From: Candidatus Babelota bacterium
Lineage (GTDB): Bacteria; Babelota; Babeliae; Babelales; Babelaceae
Direction: 5' to 3'
NCBI GenBank assembly: GCA_003165355.1
Contig: PLTG01000046.1
Coordinates: 1-33,458, forward strand
Length of the DNA: 33,458 nucleotides
The stretch's first letter is position 1; each line of letters opens with the position of its first letter. A program made the position numbers and the translations under genes. The notes beneath the pieces are model-generated. The model saw only the letters and a list, made by a program, of their open reading frames with translations. It searched no databases and was not told the origin of the DNA. This document shows positions 18,251-25,709 of the stretch, piece by piece.

Positions 18251-18769
18251 CTAATTGAGATGTAACAGGCTATACTCATGAGAAGGATCGCTAAAAAATT
18301 CTTTTGGGTTGTCGAGCAATTGCAGAGCTGGCGAGACAATATTATGCAAGCCTTCTTTTCGTTCTTGGTCTTTTTTAAATTGTCTTAATACCCGCATTGC
18401 TAAGATGACTGTTTGATGAAACTGATTACGAGTCTTAAGGATATCCACAGCCGTTTTTCCTTCAGCGTTATAAATGGTCAGGCCCATGGCATCGGCTTTA
18501 TAGAGCGCCGATAATTTTTCAAAAAAAGTGATTTTGTCATGCTGGTCCGCCCTCATGCATAATTCATGAAAAAGAGTGTTCTTAGAGGATATGTCCTGCA
18601 TCTGCAGATCTGCCTTATTACAAGCAAGAAATTGATCAGGTGTGTAATAGGGCTTGGTGAGCTCGCTCAAAGAATCGAAGTCTCTAAGATGCTCATATTT
18701 ACTCATATCTTGCGCTTGCACAAGATATACTATCGTCAAGCAAGACAAAAATAATGCTTTTTTCATCAT
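18251..18769 (-). CDS. Exported ankyrin-like protein
   Basis: 172 residues from the ATG at 18769, which overlaps the DUF502 stop codon as TGATG. The start gives a clear signal peptide (MMKKALFLSCLTIVYLVQAQ). A central segment, SKNTLFHELCMRADQHDK and then YNAEGKTAVDILKTRNQF, follows the ankyrin pattern (NT-LH-A and D-GKTALDIA). This suggests one or two degenerate ankyrin repeats. Ankyrin repeats mediate protein-protein contacts and are common in secreted proteins of intracellular bacteria. The C terminus is helical and charged. The ankyrin assignment is tentative; the gene itself is well supported by its operon position. Confidence 0.7.
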   Translation of the reverse strand: MMKKALFLSCLTIVYLVQAQDMSKYEHLRDFDSLSELTKPYYTPDQFLACNKADLQMQDISSKNTLFHELCMRADQHDKITFFEKLSALYKADAMGLTIYNAEGKTAVDILKTRNQFHQTVILAMRVLRQFKKDQERKEGLHNIVSPALQLLDNPKEFFSDPSHEYSLLHLN

Positions 18770-19407
18770 CAGAGGTTCTCTTGGTGCTTCTCTGGTTGCA
18801 AAATGCCACCTGAGATTATCACTGTCATCGCCTCTTGGCGCGTAATATCTAATATTCGGCAATCTTTTTCAGGTACAACCAGATAGAACCCCGTTGTAGG
18901 GTTTGGTGTTGTCGGCACAAAAACACTGACATATTTTTCATCTTTATTCGGGCTAAAATCTGCAGAGACGTAATTGGTCAAAAAGCCTAAGGCATACGTG
19001 CCTGCAGGGCCGAAGGGCACATTAACCACATGTTTAAAAGTAATTTCATCATTAGGATTAAGCGCATTGGTAAGCTGCTTAATGCCAAAATATATTTGGC
19101 GTAGCAGAGGAATTCTGCTAAAAATAGAATTCTCTATAGTATCAACAATATGGGTTACGATAAGAATCTGCATAATAACGCCGACTGCAAAGATAACCAA
19201 GATCACCAATAGAATCTCAGAATGGGGAATAATTTTGAAAGATTCCGGCTCAAGTTGATATACGGGGAATAGCCAAGATTTTAAAAGATTGAAAAGAAAG
19301 TTGATAAGCGCGACGGTGAGCGTTAAAGGCAATAAAGTAAAGAGCCCTTTTAAAAAAAGTGACTTAGTGACCTGAAAAGTCTTTTTTATATTTTTATTTA
19401 ATTTCAT
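18769..19407 (-). CDS. DUF502 family membrane protein
   Basis: 212 residues. Two N-terminal transmembrane helices (about 18-42 and 63-87) are followed by a soluble domain with the family patterns RIPLLRQIYFGIKQL (about 98-112), FGPAGTYALGFLT and VPTTPNPTTGFYLVV (about 165-179). DUF502 proteins are widespread inner-membrane proteins of unknown function. The ATG overlaps the glmM stop as ATGA, with AAAGGAA inside glmM as ribosome binding site, so the two are translationally coupled. Confidence 0.88.
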   Translation of the reverse strand: MKLNKNIKKTFQVTKSLFLKGLFTLLPLTLTVALINFLFNLLKSWLFPVYQLEPESFKIIPHSEILLVILVIFAVGVIMQILIVTHIVDTIENSIFSRIPLLRQIYFGIKQLTNALNPNDEITFKHVVNVPFGPAGTYALGFLTNYVSADFSPNKDEKYVSVFVPTTPNPTTGFYLVVPEKDCRILDITRQEAMTVIISGGILQPEKHQENL

Positions 19408-20729
19408 GAAAGTTCCTTTTGTAAAGAGGCTGCAAGATCATGCGCTATAGTGCGCGCATCGTGCAATAATTCTGATTCTACCATTATTCGTAACATATTT
19501 TTTTCCGTGCCGGAATAGCGCACCGATATTCTGCCGCAAGGGATGAGCTTTTCAGCTTGCTCTATCAAGATATCGTAAGGGTTCTCCGAAAGATCGCACA
19601 TTTTTTTTACCGGTACGGTAAGTAAAATCTGCGGAAACGGTGCAAATGTTTCAAAATCTTTATTATCTAATATAGTTAACGCTTCTAATGTTTTTAAGGC
19701 CACTAAAATGCCATCACCGGTATTAGTATAATTTTTCAATAAAATATGGCCCGATTGTTCGCCTCCCATGAGCAAATGTTGCTCATGGAGCACTTGAGCA
19801 ACATATTTATCGCCCACAGCAGTGCGGAGTAATTTTTTATTCTGTTTATTGAGCCATGATTGGAGCCCGACATTACTCATAATGGTGCCCACTACCACTT
19901 TTTGATCTGCGTAATCCGGGTGCTGGCTCAAAAGCGCAAGAATATCATCACCATTTTTTAAGTGCCCAGAGCGGTTTACTGCAATAACACGATCGCCGTC
20001 ACCATCAAACGCAAAACCGATATCGGCCCCATGGGCAGCCACCGCTTCTTGAAGCTTCTGAGGGGTTAATGAACCGCATTGTTCATTTATATTAAAACCA
20101 TTAGGTTGATTATTTAGAGTTATAGTCTCTGCACCGAGATACTTAAAAATGGCAGGCGCAATTGTGCTCGTAGCCCCATGAGCGCAATCGATAACTATTT
20201 TTGTGCTTCGCAAAAAGTTCGGCTTAAAAAATTGCGCAAGCGCGTCATGGTATTCGTGTAGCCCATTGATAATTGTTTCATTGCCGAGATCGAGATAATT
20301 GATAGTAGTGGGGGCGGGGTGATTAATATACTCAGTAATAATCTGTTCTGCCTGCGGGCTCAATTTGCCTGAAGCATCCATAATTTTTATGCCGTTATCA
20401 TGCCACGGGTTATGTGATGCTGAAATGATCAATGCGCAACTGTATCCATATTTTTTAATTAAATAGGCTGCCGCGGGGGTGGGCAGAACCCCGGCATCAA
20501 AAACGTCTATTGATGCTGATAGAAATACCATCTTGAAAACAGATTTTATATAGGCGCAGGAGTTGCGTGTATCGTAAATAATAAGTACTCGCGGCTTTGC
20601 CGCATCTTTTTTATAGGTATCATTCAACCATCTGCTGATTGCATGGGCAACGCTCGGTAGATTATCTTGAGTAAACAGTGCTGTTCCCATAGATGCGCGG
20701 ATGCCATCGGTACCAAAAAAAGAGCTCAT
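19404..20729 (-). CDS. glmM: Phosphoglucosamine mutase
   Basis: Converts glucosamine-6-phosphate to glucosamine-1-phosphate for UDP-GlcNAc, needed for peptidoglycan and lipopolysaccharide. 441 residues, as expected. Motifs: FGTDGIR (5-11), the phosphoserine loop SASHNP with Ser105, the Mg-binding DGDGDR (242-247), the sugar-binding GGEQSGH, and the phosphate-binding RYSGTEKN near the C terminus. All catalytic elements are intact. It lies 12 bases after the CdaR-like gene, the classical cdaA-cdaR-glmM order, and has no clear ribosome binding site of its own. Confidence 0.97.
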   Translation of the reverse strand: MSSFFGTDGIRASMGTALFTQDNLPSVAHAISRWLNDTYKKDAAKPRVLIIYDTRNSCAYIKSVFKMVFLSASIDVFDAGVLPTPAAAYLIKKYGYSCALIISASHNPWHDNGIKIMDASGKLSPQAEQIITEYINHPAPTTINYLDLGNETIINGLHEYHDALAQFFKPNFLRSTKIVIDCAHGATSTIAPAIFKYLGAETITLNNQPNGFNINEQCGSLTPQKLQEAVAAHGADIGFAFDGDGDRVIAVNRSGHLKNGDDILALLSQHPDYADQKVVVGTIMSNVGLQSWLNKQNKKLLRTAVGDKYVAQVLHEQHLLMGGEQSGHILLKNYTNTGDGILVALKTLEALTILDNKDFETFAPFPQILLTVPVKKMCDLSENPYDILIEQAEKLIPCGRISVRYSGTEKNMLRIMVESELLHDARTIAHDLAASLQKELS

Positions 20730-20741
20730 ATAATTTGTATG

Positions 20742-21116
20742 TTAAAGTGACAATAAGGTTATTTCTATAGGATTATAGTTTAACACCTTAGCTGCAGTAG
20801 GCAATAAAAGATTTTCTGGTCCAGGTAAAATTCTATGCCGGCCAGGCAGGAATGTTTTGGCATCAAAATGCAGAGCGCCGATAGCGCGACTTTTTTGGAT
20901 AATATTCTTTGTTCCTTGTAGAGTAACATCAGTATGTTCGGGAGCCTCTATGCGGCTTTCTGGCGCGAGATTATCAAAATAAATTGCAAGGGGAATTTCG
21001 GCCGTGATAGTGCGGGACTCGCTTATCACATACCATGCAAAAAAACCCATAATGCAGGAAGCAAAATTAAGAAACAGTCTTGTCGTTATAAGACGTAAAG
21101 TGAGTTGTTGTAACAT
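20742..21116 (-). CDS. cdaR: CdaR/YbbR-like protein, short single-domain form
   Basis: 124 residues from the ATG at 21116, preferred over one two codons earlier because AGGA stands 8 bases upstream. One N-terminal membrane helix (about 12-32, LFLNFASCIMGFFAWYVIS) is followed by one YbbR-type beta domain (TAEIPLAIYFDNL ... VTLQGTKNIIQ ... GRHRILPG). Typical CdaR proteins carry several YbbR repeats (300-450 residues), so this is a minimal version. In other bacteria CdaR sits outside the membrane and modulates CdaA. The gene overlaps the CdaA-like gene by 50 bases. Assignment rests on the pattern plus the operon. Confidence 0.7.
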   Translation of the reverse strand: MLQQLTLRLITTRLFLNFASCIMGFFAWYVISESRTITAEIPLAIYFDNLAPESRIEAPEHTDVTLQGTKNIIQKSRAIGALHFDAKTFLPGRHRILPGPENLLLPTAAKVLNYNPIEITLLSL

Positions 21117-21849
21117 GGCCATTTTCCTGTTTTTTATAAAAAGTGCTGTGTAGTTCGCTTAAAAGAGCGAGCGCATGATGCGCGCTTAAATTTTCTAGAA
21201 TCTTGGCCCCTCGCACAATCGTGAACTTGCGGGTTGCTGCGCAAGCGTGCAGGGCTATGCAATCAAGAGTGCTCGTTATTTGAATGAGGTCGTTATCAGA
21301 GGAGTTTTTCCAAAAGGTGGTGAGTGATGTAATCTTTCCACTGCTTGTGATCCACAGGAATGATTTTTTGGGGATATCCAATGAATCATAGAGCAACTCG
21401 AGTGTATTTTTTTTAAGGTCAGCATTAATAAGTTCGGCTGCACTCACAAGCGTGCTGAGATTATCAGCATGTTCAATGACAACATGTAGATCTTTTTGAG
21501 CATTAAGCCGAGTGAGGGCGAACTTAATCAGCTCATCGGGCCATCTGCTTTGGGCCGTTGTTGTGGTCAATGGGTCAATGCGCTGCGCGACCACAAACAT
21601 TTTCTGCAAGCGCTGCTCGTGTAAGACCATAAGAAGCATTAATACCACAGGAAAGCAGCATGAGGAGAGAAAAAAGATGGTGGGGAGCTCAAGTATATAC
21701 GCCCCGATTATAAGAGTATGATAGCTATACCAATAAAGCAGAAGTTTTTTATTTTCTTGGTTAAAAAAATATGCGTTAATCCAAAGATATCCTATAATGC
21801 AGAGTATTATCTCTGCGGTATCAGAAAGAGTGTATAATGAAAAATCCAT
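21067..21849 (-). CDS. cdaA: CdaA-like protein with apparently inactive diadenylate cyclase domain
   Basis: 260 residues. Three N-terminal hydrophobic helices (about 12-30, 36-54, 56-76) are followed by LHEQRLQKMFVVAQ, which lines up with the FQPELRRALEQLG linker of CdaA, and by a domain whose strands match the DAC domain in order (HVVIEH, a helix ELINADLKKNTLELLYDSL, FLWITSSGKIT, FTIVRG). In active cyclases a DGA motif binds ATP and an RHR motif contacts phosphates. Here the aligned positions read KSF (162-164) and LDC (195-197). The position before cdaR-glmM supports the assignment. The start overlaps the upstream HAD stop codon (TGATG). If the alignment is right, c-di-AMP cannot be made by this protein. 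Confidence 0.72.
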   Translation of the reverse strand: MDFSLYTLSDTAEIILCIIGYLWINAYFFNQENKKLLLYWYSYHTLIIGAYILELPTIFFLSSCCFPVVLMLLMVLHEQRLQKMFVVAQRIDPLTTTTAQSRWPDELIKFALTRLNAQKDLHVVIEHADNLSTLVSAAELINADLKKNTLELLYDSLDIPKKSFLWITSSGKITSLTTFWKNSSDNDLIQITSTLDCIALHACAATRKFTIVRGAKILENLSAHHALALLSELHSTFYKKQENGHVTTTHFTSYNDKTVS

Positions 21850-22688
21850 CAGAGTACCCCGAGCGCAGTTAGTTCTTTGCGCAGTTGCTTAAAATCGTAA
21901 TGCTTGATCTGGATCGCTTTAAATCCAAGACTGCGCGCAGCTTCAACATTTTCTTTTTGATCATCTATAAAGATGCAATCTTCGGGAGCGAATCCATAGC
22001 GGTTGAGGCACTGGTCAAAGATGGTCTGCTGCGGTTTAATGGTATTTAGGCTTCCGGATATAATAACATCATCCATATTAAAATAGCGGCTGAGCTCTTG
22101 GCCCGTTGGCGAATTTTTAAAATTGGTATACGATACGCCGTCCCAATTAGAGAGTATCGTTTGTTGATGGATTCCCTCATGGGCGATCTCTTGTACAATT
22201 TCTAGAGCTTCTTTGAGTAGCTTAGTATTTTTTACCAGTACTTCCGGGTTAAACATAGCTCCAACGGCACTTTTTACAATCCTGTATTCTAAGTTATTCC
22301 TAAAATAGCCAGATCCGTATAATTCTTTAATTTTTCGCCCGAGGGCCTTCACGAGTATTTTAGGCTCAAGAATCCTTCCAGCCAACCAATCGCACATAAC
22401 TTGCGGCAATGGCCGATGGGCCGTATGATAACTTTTTTGATCGTCGGGGCAGGTCTGTTTTCCGCCAAATTCTTCAAGCACGTCAAAAAGCAAGTTTTGT
22501 AGTTGGTTTTTCTCTTTTGTATGAAATGCATGGTACCATGCGCAATCGGCAAACCCAATGTCAACGACCATGCGAAAAAGGCTTACGTATACCAGTGTGT
22601 CTCCCAAGTCCCAGATGATAAGATAGGGCTTTGCAGCTATCGGCCCGAGCAAGAAGAAAGAAAGAGAGATAAGAATTTTTTTCATCAT
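21849..22688 (-). CDS. Exported HAD-family hydrolase (HAD paralogue 1)
   Basis: 279 residues from the ATG at 22688, giving a signal peptide (MMKKILISLSFFLLGPIAA). The HAD core motifs are complete: motif I DLGDT with nucleophile Asp27, motif II LSN (Ser180), motif III Lys218 and motif IV IDD (Asp242-Asp243). It belongs to the helical-cap HAD type with a DLG(G/D)T first motif, phosphatase-like, substrate unknown. The cap contains PQVMCDWLAG, a signature shared with the two other HAD proteins in the window. It is the first gene of the cdaA-cdaR-glmM operon. HAD enzymes are usually cytosolic; export is unusual. Confidence 0.87.
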   Translation of the reverse strand: MMKKILISLSFFLLGPIAAKPYLIIWDLGDTLVYVSLFRMVVDIGFADCAWYHAFHTKEKNQLQNLLFDVLEEFGGKQTCPDDQKSYHTAHRPLPQVMCDWLAGRILEPKILVKALGRKIKELYGSGYFRNNLEYRIVKSAVGAMFNPEVLVKNTKLLKEALEIVQEIAHEGIHQQTILSNWDGVSYTNFKNSPTGQELSRYFNMDDVIISGSLNTIKPQQTIFDQCLNRYGFAPEDCIFIDDQKENVEAARSLGFKAIQIKHYDFKQLRKELTALGVL

Positions 22689-22780
22689 GAAACACCGCCC
22701 CATACGTTATAACTTATTATGAGCTTAATGTTTTTGATTCATAAAAATCAAGAATGTCGAAACTTGAAAAAAACTTTATG

Positions 22781-22808
22781 TTGACAAAAGCGCCTCCTTG
22801 TATTTAAT
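22781..22808 (+). promoter_or_regulatory. Sigma70-type promoter for the RelA/SpoT-like gene
   Basis: A perfect TTGACA at 22781-22786, 16 bases, then TTTAAT (5/6) at 22803-22808. Predicted start near 22815 leaves a leader of about 34 bases with a GGGGGTG ribosome binding site. Confidence 0.6.
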
Positions 22809-22848
22809 ATTAAATTAGTATTATTTTATTTTAACTGGGGGTGTTGTT

Positions 22849-23544
22849 ATGAATTATAGTAATTATTTTTTTATGGTCGGAATATTTACCGGGGTTATCT
22901 CTTGCCAGAATGCAGCTCAGAGACCTACGCAGAATCGTGACCTTGAAAAGTTTCCTCTCGCGTCCATGTTTTATCAGGATCTTTATAAAAAAGCCGGAGA
23001 TACGCACAAAAAATTGAAGAGCGTTGCAGATAAAGTGTCAGCAAATTTTGCTGGGAGTGAGGTTGTAATTCCGCCACTTAAGAGTTTTGACCGCATTAAG
23101 GAGAAGGTGGATAAAGATTATCAGGGCGATTGGAAAAAAATAACTGATGTTGTTCGGGGAAGCATCTCTTTCCAGAATATCGATGATTTGAAAAATGCAG
23201 TAAGTTTCTTTTCACAAAATTTGCCTATTGTCTATGTAAAAGACAGAATAAGTAACCCCGCCCCATCTGGATATAGGGATATGCTTGCCCTGTTTAGGGA
23301 TCCAGAAAATGGGATCATTGGAGAAATTCAATTTCACTTATGTCATATTCTTAAAGTAAAAGATGAAGAGCATAAACTTTATGAAATAGCACAAGAAATT
23401 GAAAGAAAGGCCGATGCCGCGCAAAGAAAACTTTCTGATGATGAGCGTAATGAATTGAATAAAGTAAGGGCTCAAGGTAATATCGTATATTTGAAAGCAT
23501 CAGAACGCATGCAAAATGGTGAGGCATGTTCTCTGTTAAAATAA
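22849..23544 (+). CDS. Exported RelA/SpoT-like domain protein, probable lipoprotein
   Basis: 231 residues. The N terminus is an export signal with a lipobox-like VISC (16-19), so Cys19 may be lipidated. Residues about 72-185 match the RelA/SpoT nucleotidyltransferase fold: LKSFDRIKEK (77-86), DVVRGSISF (100-108, Asp100 at the metal-binding position), VKDRISNP (130-137), GYRDML (141-146, Tyr142 at the base-stacking position) and EIQFHL (159-164, Glu159 at the catalytic position), then HKLYE. The DVVRGSI and GYRDM forms resemble toxin-type and phage-associated RelA/SpoT domains more than housekeeping Rel. There is no hydrolase, TGS or ACT domain. A helical, charged tail follows. Family members pyrophosphorylate GDP/GTP, adenine nucleotides or tRNA ends; which applies here is unknown. 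Confidence 0.82.
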   Translation: MNYSNYFFMVGIFTGVISCQNAAQRPTQNRDLEKFPLASMFYQDLYKKAGDTHKKLKSVADKVSANFAGSEVVIPPLKSFDRIKEKVDKDYQGDWKKITDVVRGSISFQNIDDLKNAVSFFSQNLPIVYVKDRISNPAPSGYRDMLALFRDPENGIIGEIQFHLCHILKVKDEEHKLYEIAQEIERKADAAQRKLSDDERNELNKVRAQGNIVYLKASERMQNGEACSLLK

Positions 23545-23574
23545 CGTGAATTCGATATAAGAAAAAGTTAACAA

Positions 23575-23640
23575 AAATCAGGTCTGTCGCTAAAATATCC
23601 TTGATTTAAAAGAGGAGATTTAACAGACCTGATTTATATT
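23575..23640. terminator. Bidirectional terminator between convergent genes
   Basis: 13-bp inverted repeat (AAATCAGGTCTGT at 23575-23587, ACAGACCTGATTT at 23623-23635). On the + strand it is followed by ATATTTTTTG. On the - strand the T run TTTTTGTT follows. The 35-base loop can pair further and contains the stop codon of the - strand gene (23606-23608). Confidence 0.65.
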
Positions 23641-24850
23641 TTTTGTTTTTTTCGATATCAGATTTAATTTTATCGAATAGCTCACGCCTTATTTTTTCGT
23701 AGTTAGCCATAACATCAGGGTCGGCGGTATTGAAAGAATAAACTCGAGGCCCTGTCTCAGGATCAAGAGTTTTTTTGGTGATGGGCATCATAGCATACCA
23801 ATTATTTATCCAATTTTCTGAGGCATCTGTATCGGAATGCCTGTTTTTTAACGCCACTCTTTTTTTTATATTGTTAATAATCGTTGGGACATTTTTAGAG
23901 GACATCTGGTATGTATACCCAAGAGGAAGGTTGATGCTTATAGGAATTTCGTGAGTGGATATGAGCTTCGATGCTTGATGGGGGGTAAATGACAGAAGAA
24001 GTAAATTTCCATTAATAGTCGCTTTTGAGTGAAGTCTTTCAAGCTGATCAAAGTCATCCTGATATTTTTTATAGTAATCTCCTAGGTTAAATTGTTCAAA
24101 CATGGTGTCGAAGGAAGTTTTAGATGAATTTCTATTTACATCATGAACAAAATAAAATAATGAATTGCAGGTCTCGTCCTCAGGGTTGCCAAATAGCGAG
24201 AAATTCATATGTAAATAATCTCGCTCCTGCGTTTTATCTGAAAATCTTAATGGGATATAATTTTCAGGCATATTGTGTCCTAATGAAAGGCTGCACAATT
24301 CTCTGTAGATATCTGCTGCATAATGTAATGCCCATGCCTGCCCATGATAAAAAACAATATTGCCGCCTTTTGTTTCTGCTGTTTCTTTTTGGTATGCTTG
24401 CGCACAGGTCATTCGAATTTTTGATTCACGCTCTTCTTTTTTGAAAAAAGAATAAAGTATCTTTGAAATTCTTTCTAGCGGTGGTCTGTTTTCTACGGAA
24501 AAGAGAGCAATGCCTTTTGAATCGAGAATATTTCTATAGGATTTTTCAATGATGGTTTTGTTTAACAGAAAATGACTTTTGGTTTGAGTTAAGACGTTAT
24601 TTTGGTCGTTTGCAGATTCAATCGGTATAATCTGAGCTAATTGGGCCGCTGCCGCATTTTCAGGATTATTATGGTAGCTATCGCTAACATATTTGGAATA
24701 TGCAGCTGCTGAAGCGACGCCGGTTAATATGCAGCGACGAACATTTGTGCTAGACATCGCAGAGAGATTAAGTATTGGGACGAAGAGGACGCATATATTC
24801 ATCAATATAAATTGCGATAGGAAATGCAAAGATCTAAACCCTTTTTTCAT
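23606..24850 (-). CDS. Exported protein of unknown function
   Basis: 414 residues from the ATG at 24850, chosen because it begins a typical signal sequence (MKKGFRSLHFLSQFILMNICVLFVPILNLSA); the reading frame is open for 60 more codons upstream but that stretch lies in the HAD gene. It overlaps the HAD gene by 17 bases. No family recognised. A conserved-looking core begins with GGNIVFYHGQAW (about 162-173) and continues with a Tyr/Asp-rich helical part and the strand LLLLSFTP. The YHG stretch recalls the His-containing strand of ADP-ribosyltransferases, but the matching Glu motif is not clear, so I do not assign it. C terminus is Lys-rich. Confidence 0.72.
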   Translation of the reverse strand: MKKGFRSLHFLSQFILMNICVLFVPILNLSAMSSTNVRRCILTGVASAAAYSKYVSDSYHNNPENAAAAQLAQIIPIESANDQNNVLTQTKSHFLLNKTIIEKSYRNILDSKGIALFSVENRPPLERISKILYSFFKKEERESKIRMTCAQAYQKETAETKGGNIVFYHGQAWALHYAADIYRELCSLSLGHNMPENYIPLRFSDKTQERDYLHMNFSLFGNPEDETCNSLFYFVHDVNRNSSKTSFDTMFEQFNLGDYYKKYQDDFDQLERLHSKATINGNLLLLSFTPHQASKLISTHEIPISINLPLGYTYQMSSKNVPTIINNIKKRVALKNRHSDTDASENWINNWYAMMPITKKTLDPETGPRVYSFNTADPDVMANYEKIRRELFDKIKSDIEKNKKYKSGLLNLLF

Positions 24851-25673
24851 AGATGATGCCGCGGTCAATGAGTGCTTGTTCAATGGCAGAAACATCACCG
24901 GTGAAATGAATAGAGGGGATCCCCAATTCCTGGGCTGCTTTGATATTAGTGATATCATTATCAATAAAGAGATATTTTTGTTTGTTATCGTGGCCATAGG
25001 TATCAAAGATATGCTGATAAAAGCCTTCATGTGGTTTATTATATTTTATATATCCAGAAACAATCATATGCTCTTTTTTGATATGCTGTGCTATCTTTTG
25101 GCCAACAGGGGATTCTAAAAAGAGGGGGTAAGAATGTGGGTCCCAGTTCGTGACCGCTACCAGGGTATGCTCTGCGGGGTCGATACGTTCAAGCAACGCG
25201 ACCATGGGTTTGATAAGATATTGATGCTGGACCAATTTTTCTGGGCAAAACATGGCATTAATTGCATTGTAGACAATGCAATATTCTAAATACGAAGAAA
25301 AAAAACTCTCTTGGTAGAGTTTATCAATCTCTTGTAAAATATATTCACGAAGGGCCTGATGATCTTCATACGCGCCTGCCATCCAATCGCAATAAATTTT
25401 TGGCACAGCGTTATCTCGATTTTCATGGGTAATAACGCTTTGCGTGCCCCCAATTTTTTCTAATGTCTGGAAGATTCGTTTTTGAGGATTAAAATTTAAA
25501 AAGTTGGTCAACCCATATGCGAATAATGGTCCTATCCCTAGCTCATCTTTTGCATAGGTAATCTGATCAACATCGACAAAGGTGCCGCCCAAATCGCATA
25601 AAATGATATAAGCCTGTAAAGAGTTCATAGCCACAGCGTTAAAAAATATTATGATATAAAGAGTTATTCTCAT
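24834..25673 (-). CDS. Exported HAD-family hydrolase (HAD paralogue 2)
   Basis: 279 residues with a signal peptide (MRITLYIIIFFNAVAMNSLQA). HAD motifs: I DLGGT with nucleophile Asp27; II VTN (Thr175); III Lys213 in YNKPHEGF; IV IDND (Asp238, Asp240). Probably an active phosphatase, substrate unknown. The cap has PKIYCDWMAG and then AINAMFCPEKLV, both shared with paralogue 1 (PQVMCDWLAG, AVGAMFNPEVLV), showing common origin. It begins 36 bases after paralogue 3, probably in the same transcript, and overlaps the following gene. Confidence 0.87.
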   Translation of the reverse strand: MRITLYIIIFFNAVAMNSLQAYIILCDLGGTFVDVDQITYAKDELGIGPLFAYGLTNFLNFNPQKRIFQTLEKIGGTQSVITHENRDNAVPKIYCDWMAGAYEDHQALREYILQEIDKLYQESFFSSYLEYCIVYNAINAMFCPEKLVQHQYLIKPMVALLERIDPAEHTLVAVTNWDPHSYPLFLESPVGQKIAQHIKKEHMIVSGYIKYNKPHEGFYQHIFDTYGHDNKQKYLFIDNDITNIKAAQELGIPSIHFTGDVSAIEQALIDRGIIYEKRV

Positions 25674-25709
25674 CGTATCATTTCTTAAGCGACGGGGCTA
25701 TATTCTTGA

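Noticed and set aside
18247-18339. Longer start for the 17362-18246 gene, overlapping the ankyrin-like gene
   Set aside because: The internal ATG at 18246 sits 4 bases after the upstream stop and gives a clean signal peptide; the longer form has a Cys-rich polar start without a ribosome binding site.
24851-25030. N-terminal extension of the 23606-24850 gene by 60 codons
   Set aside because: The stretch lies inside the HAD gene in another frame; the ATG at 24850 starts a typical signal peptide.
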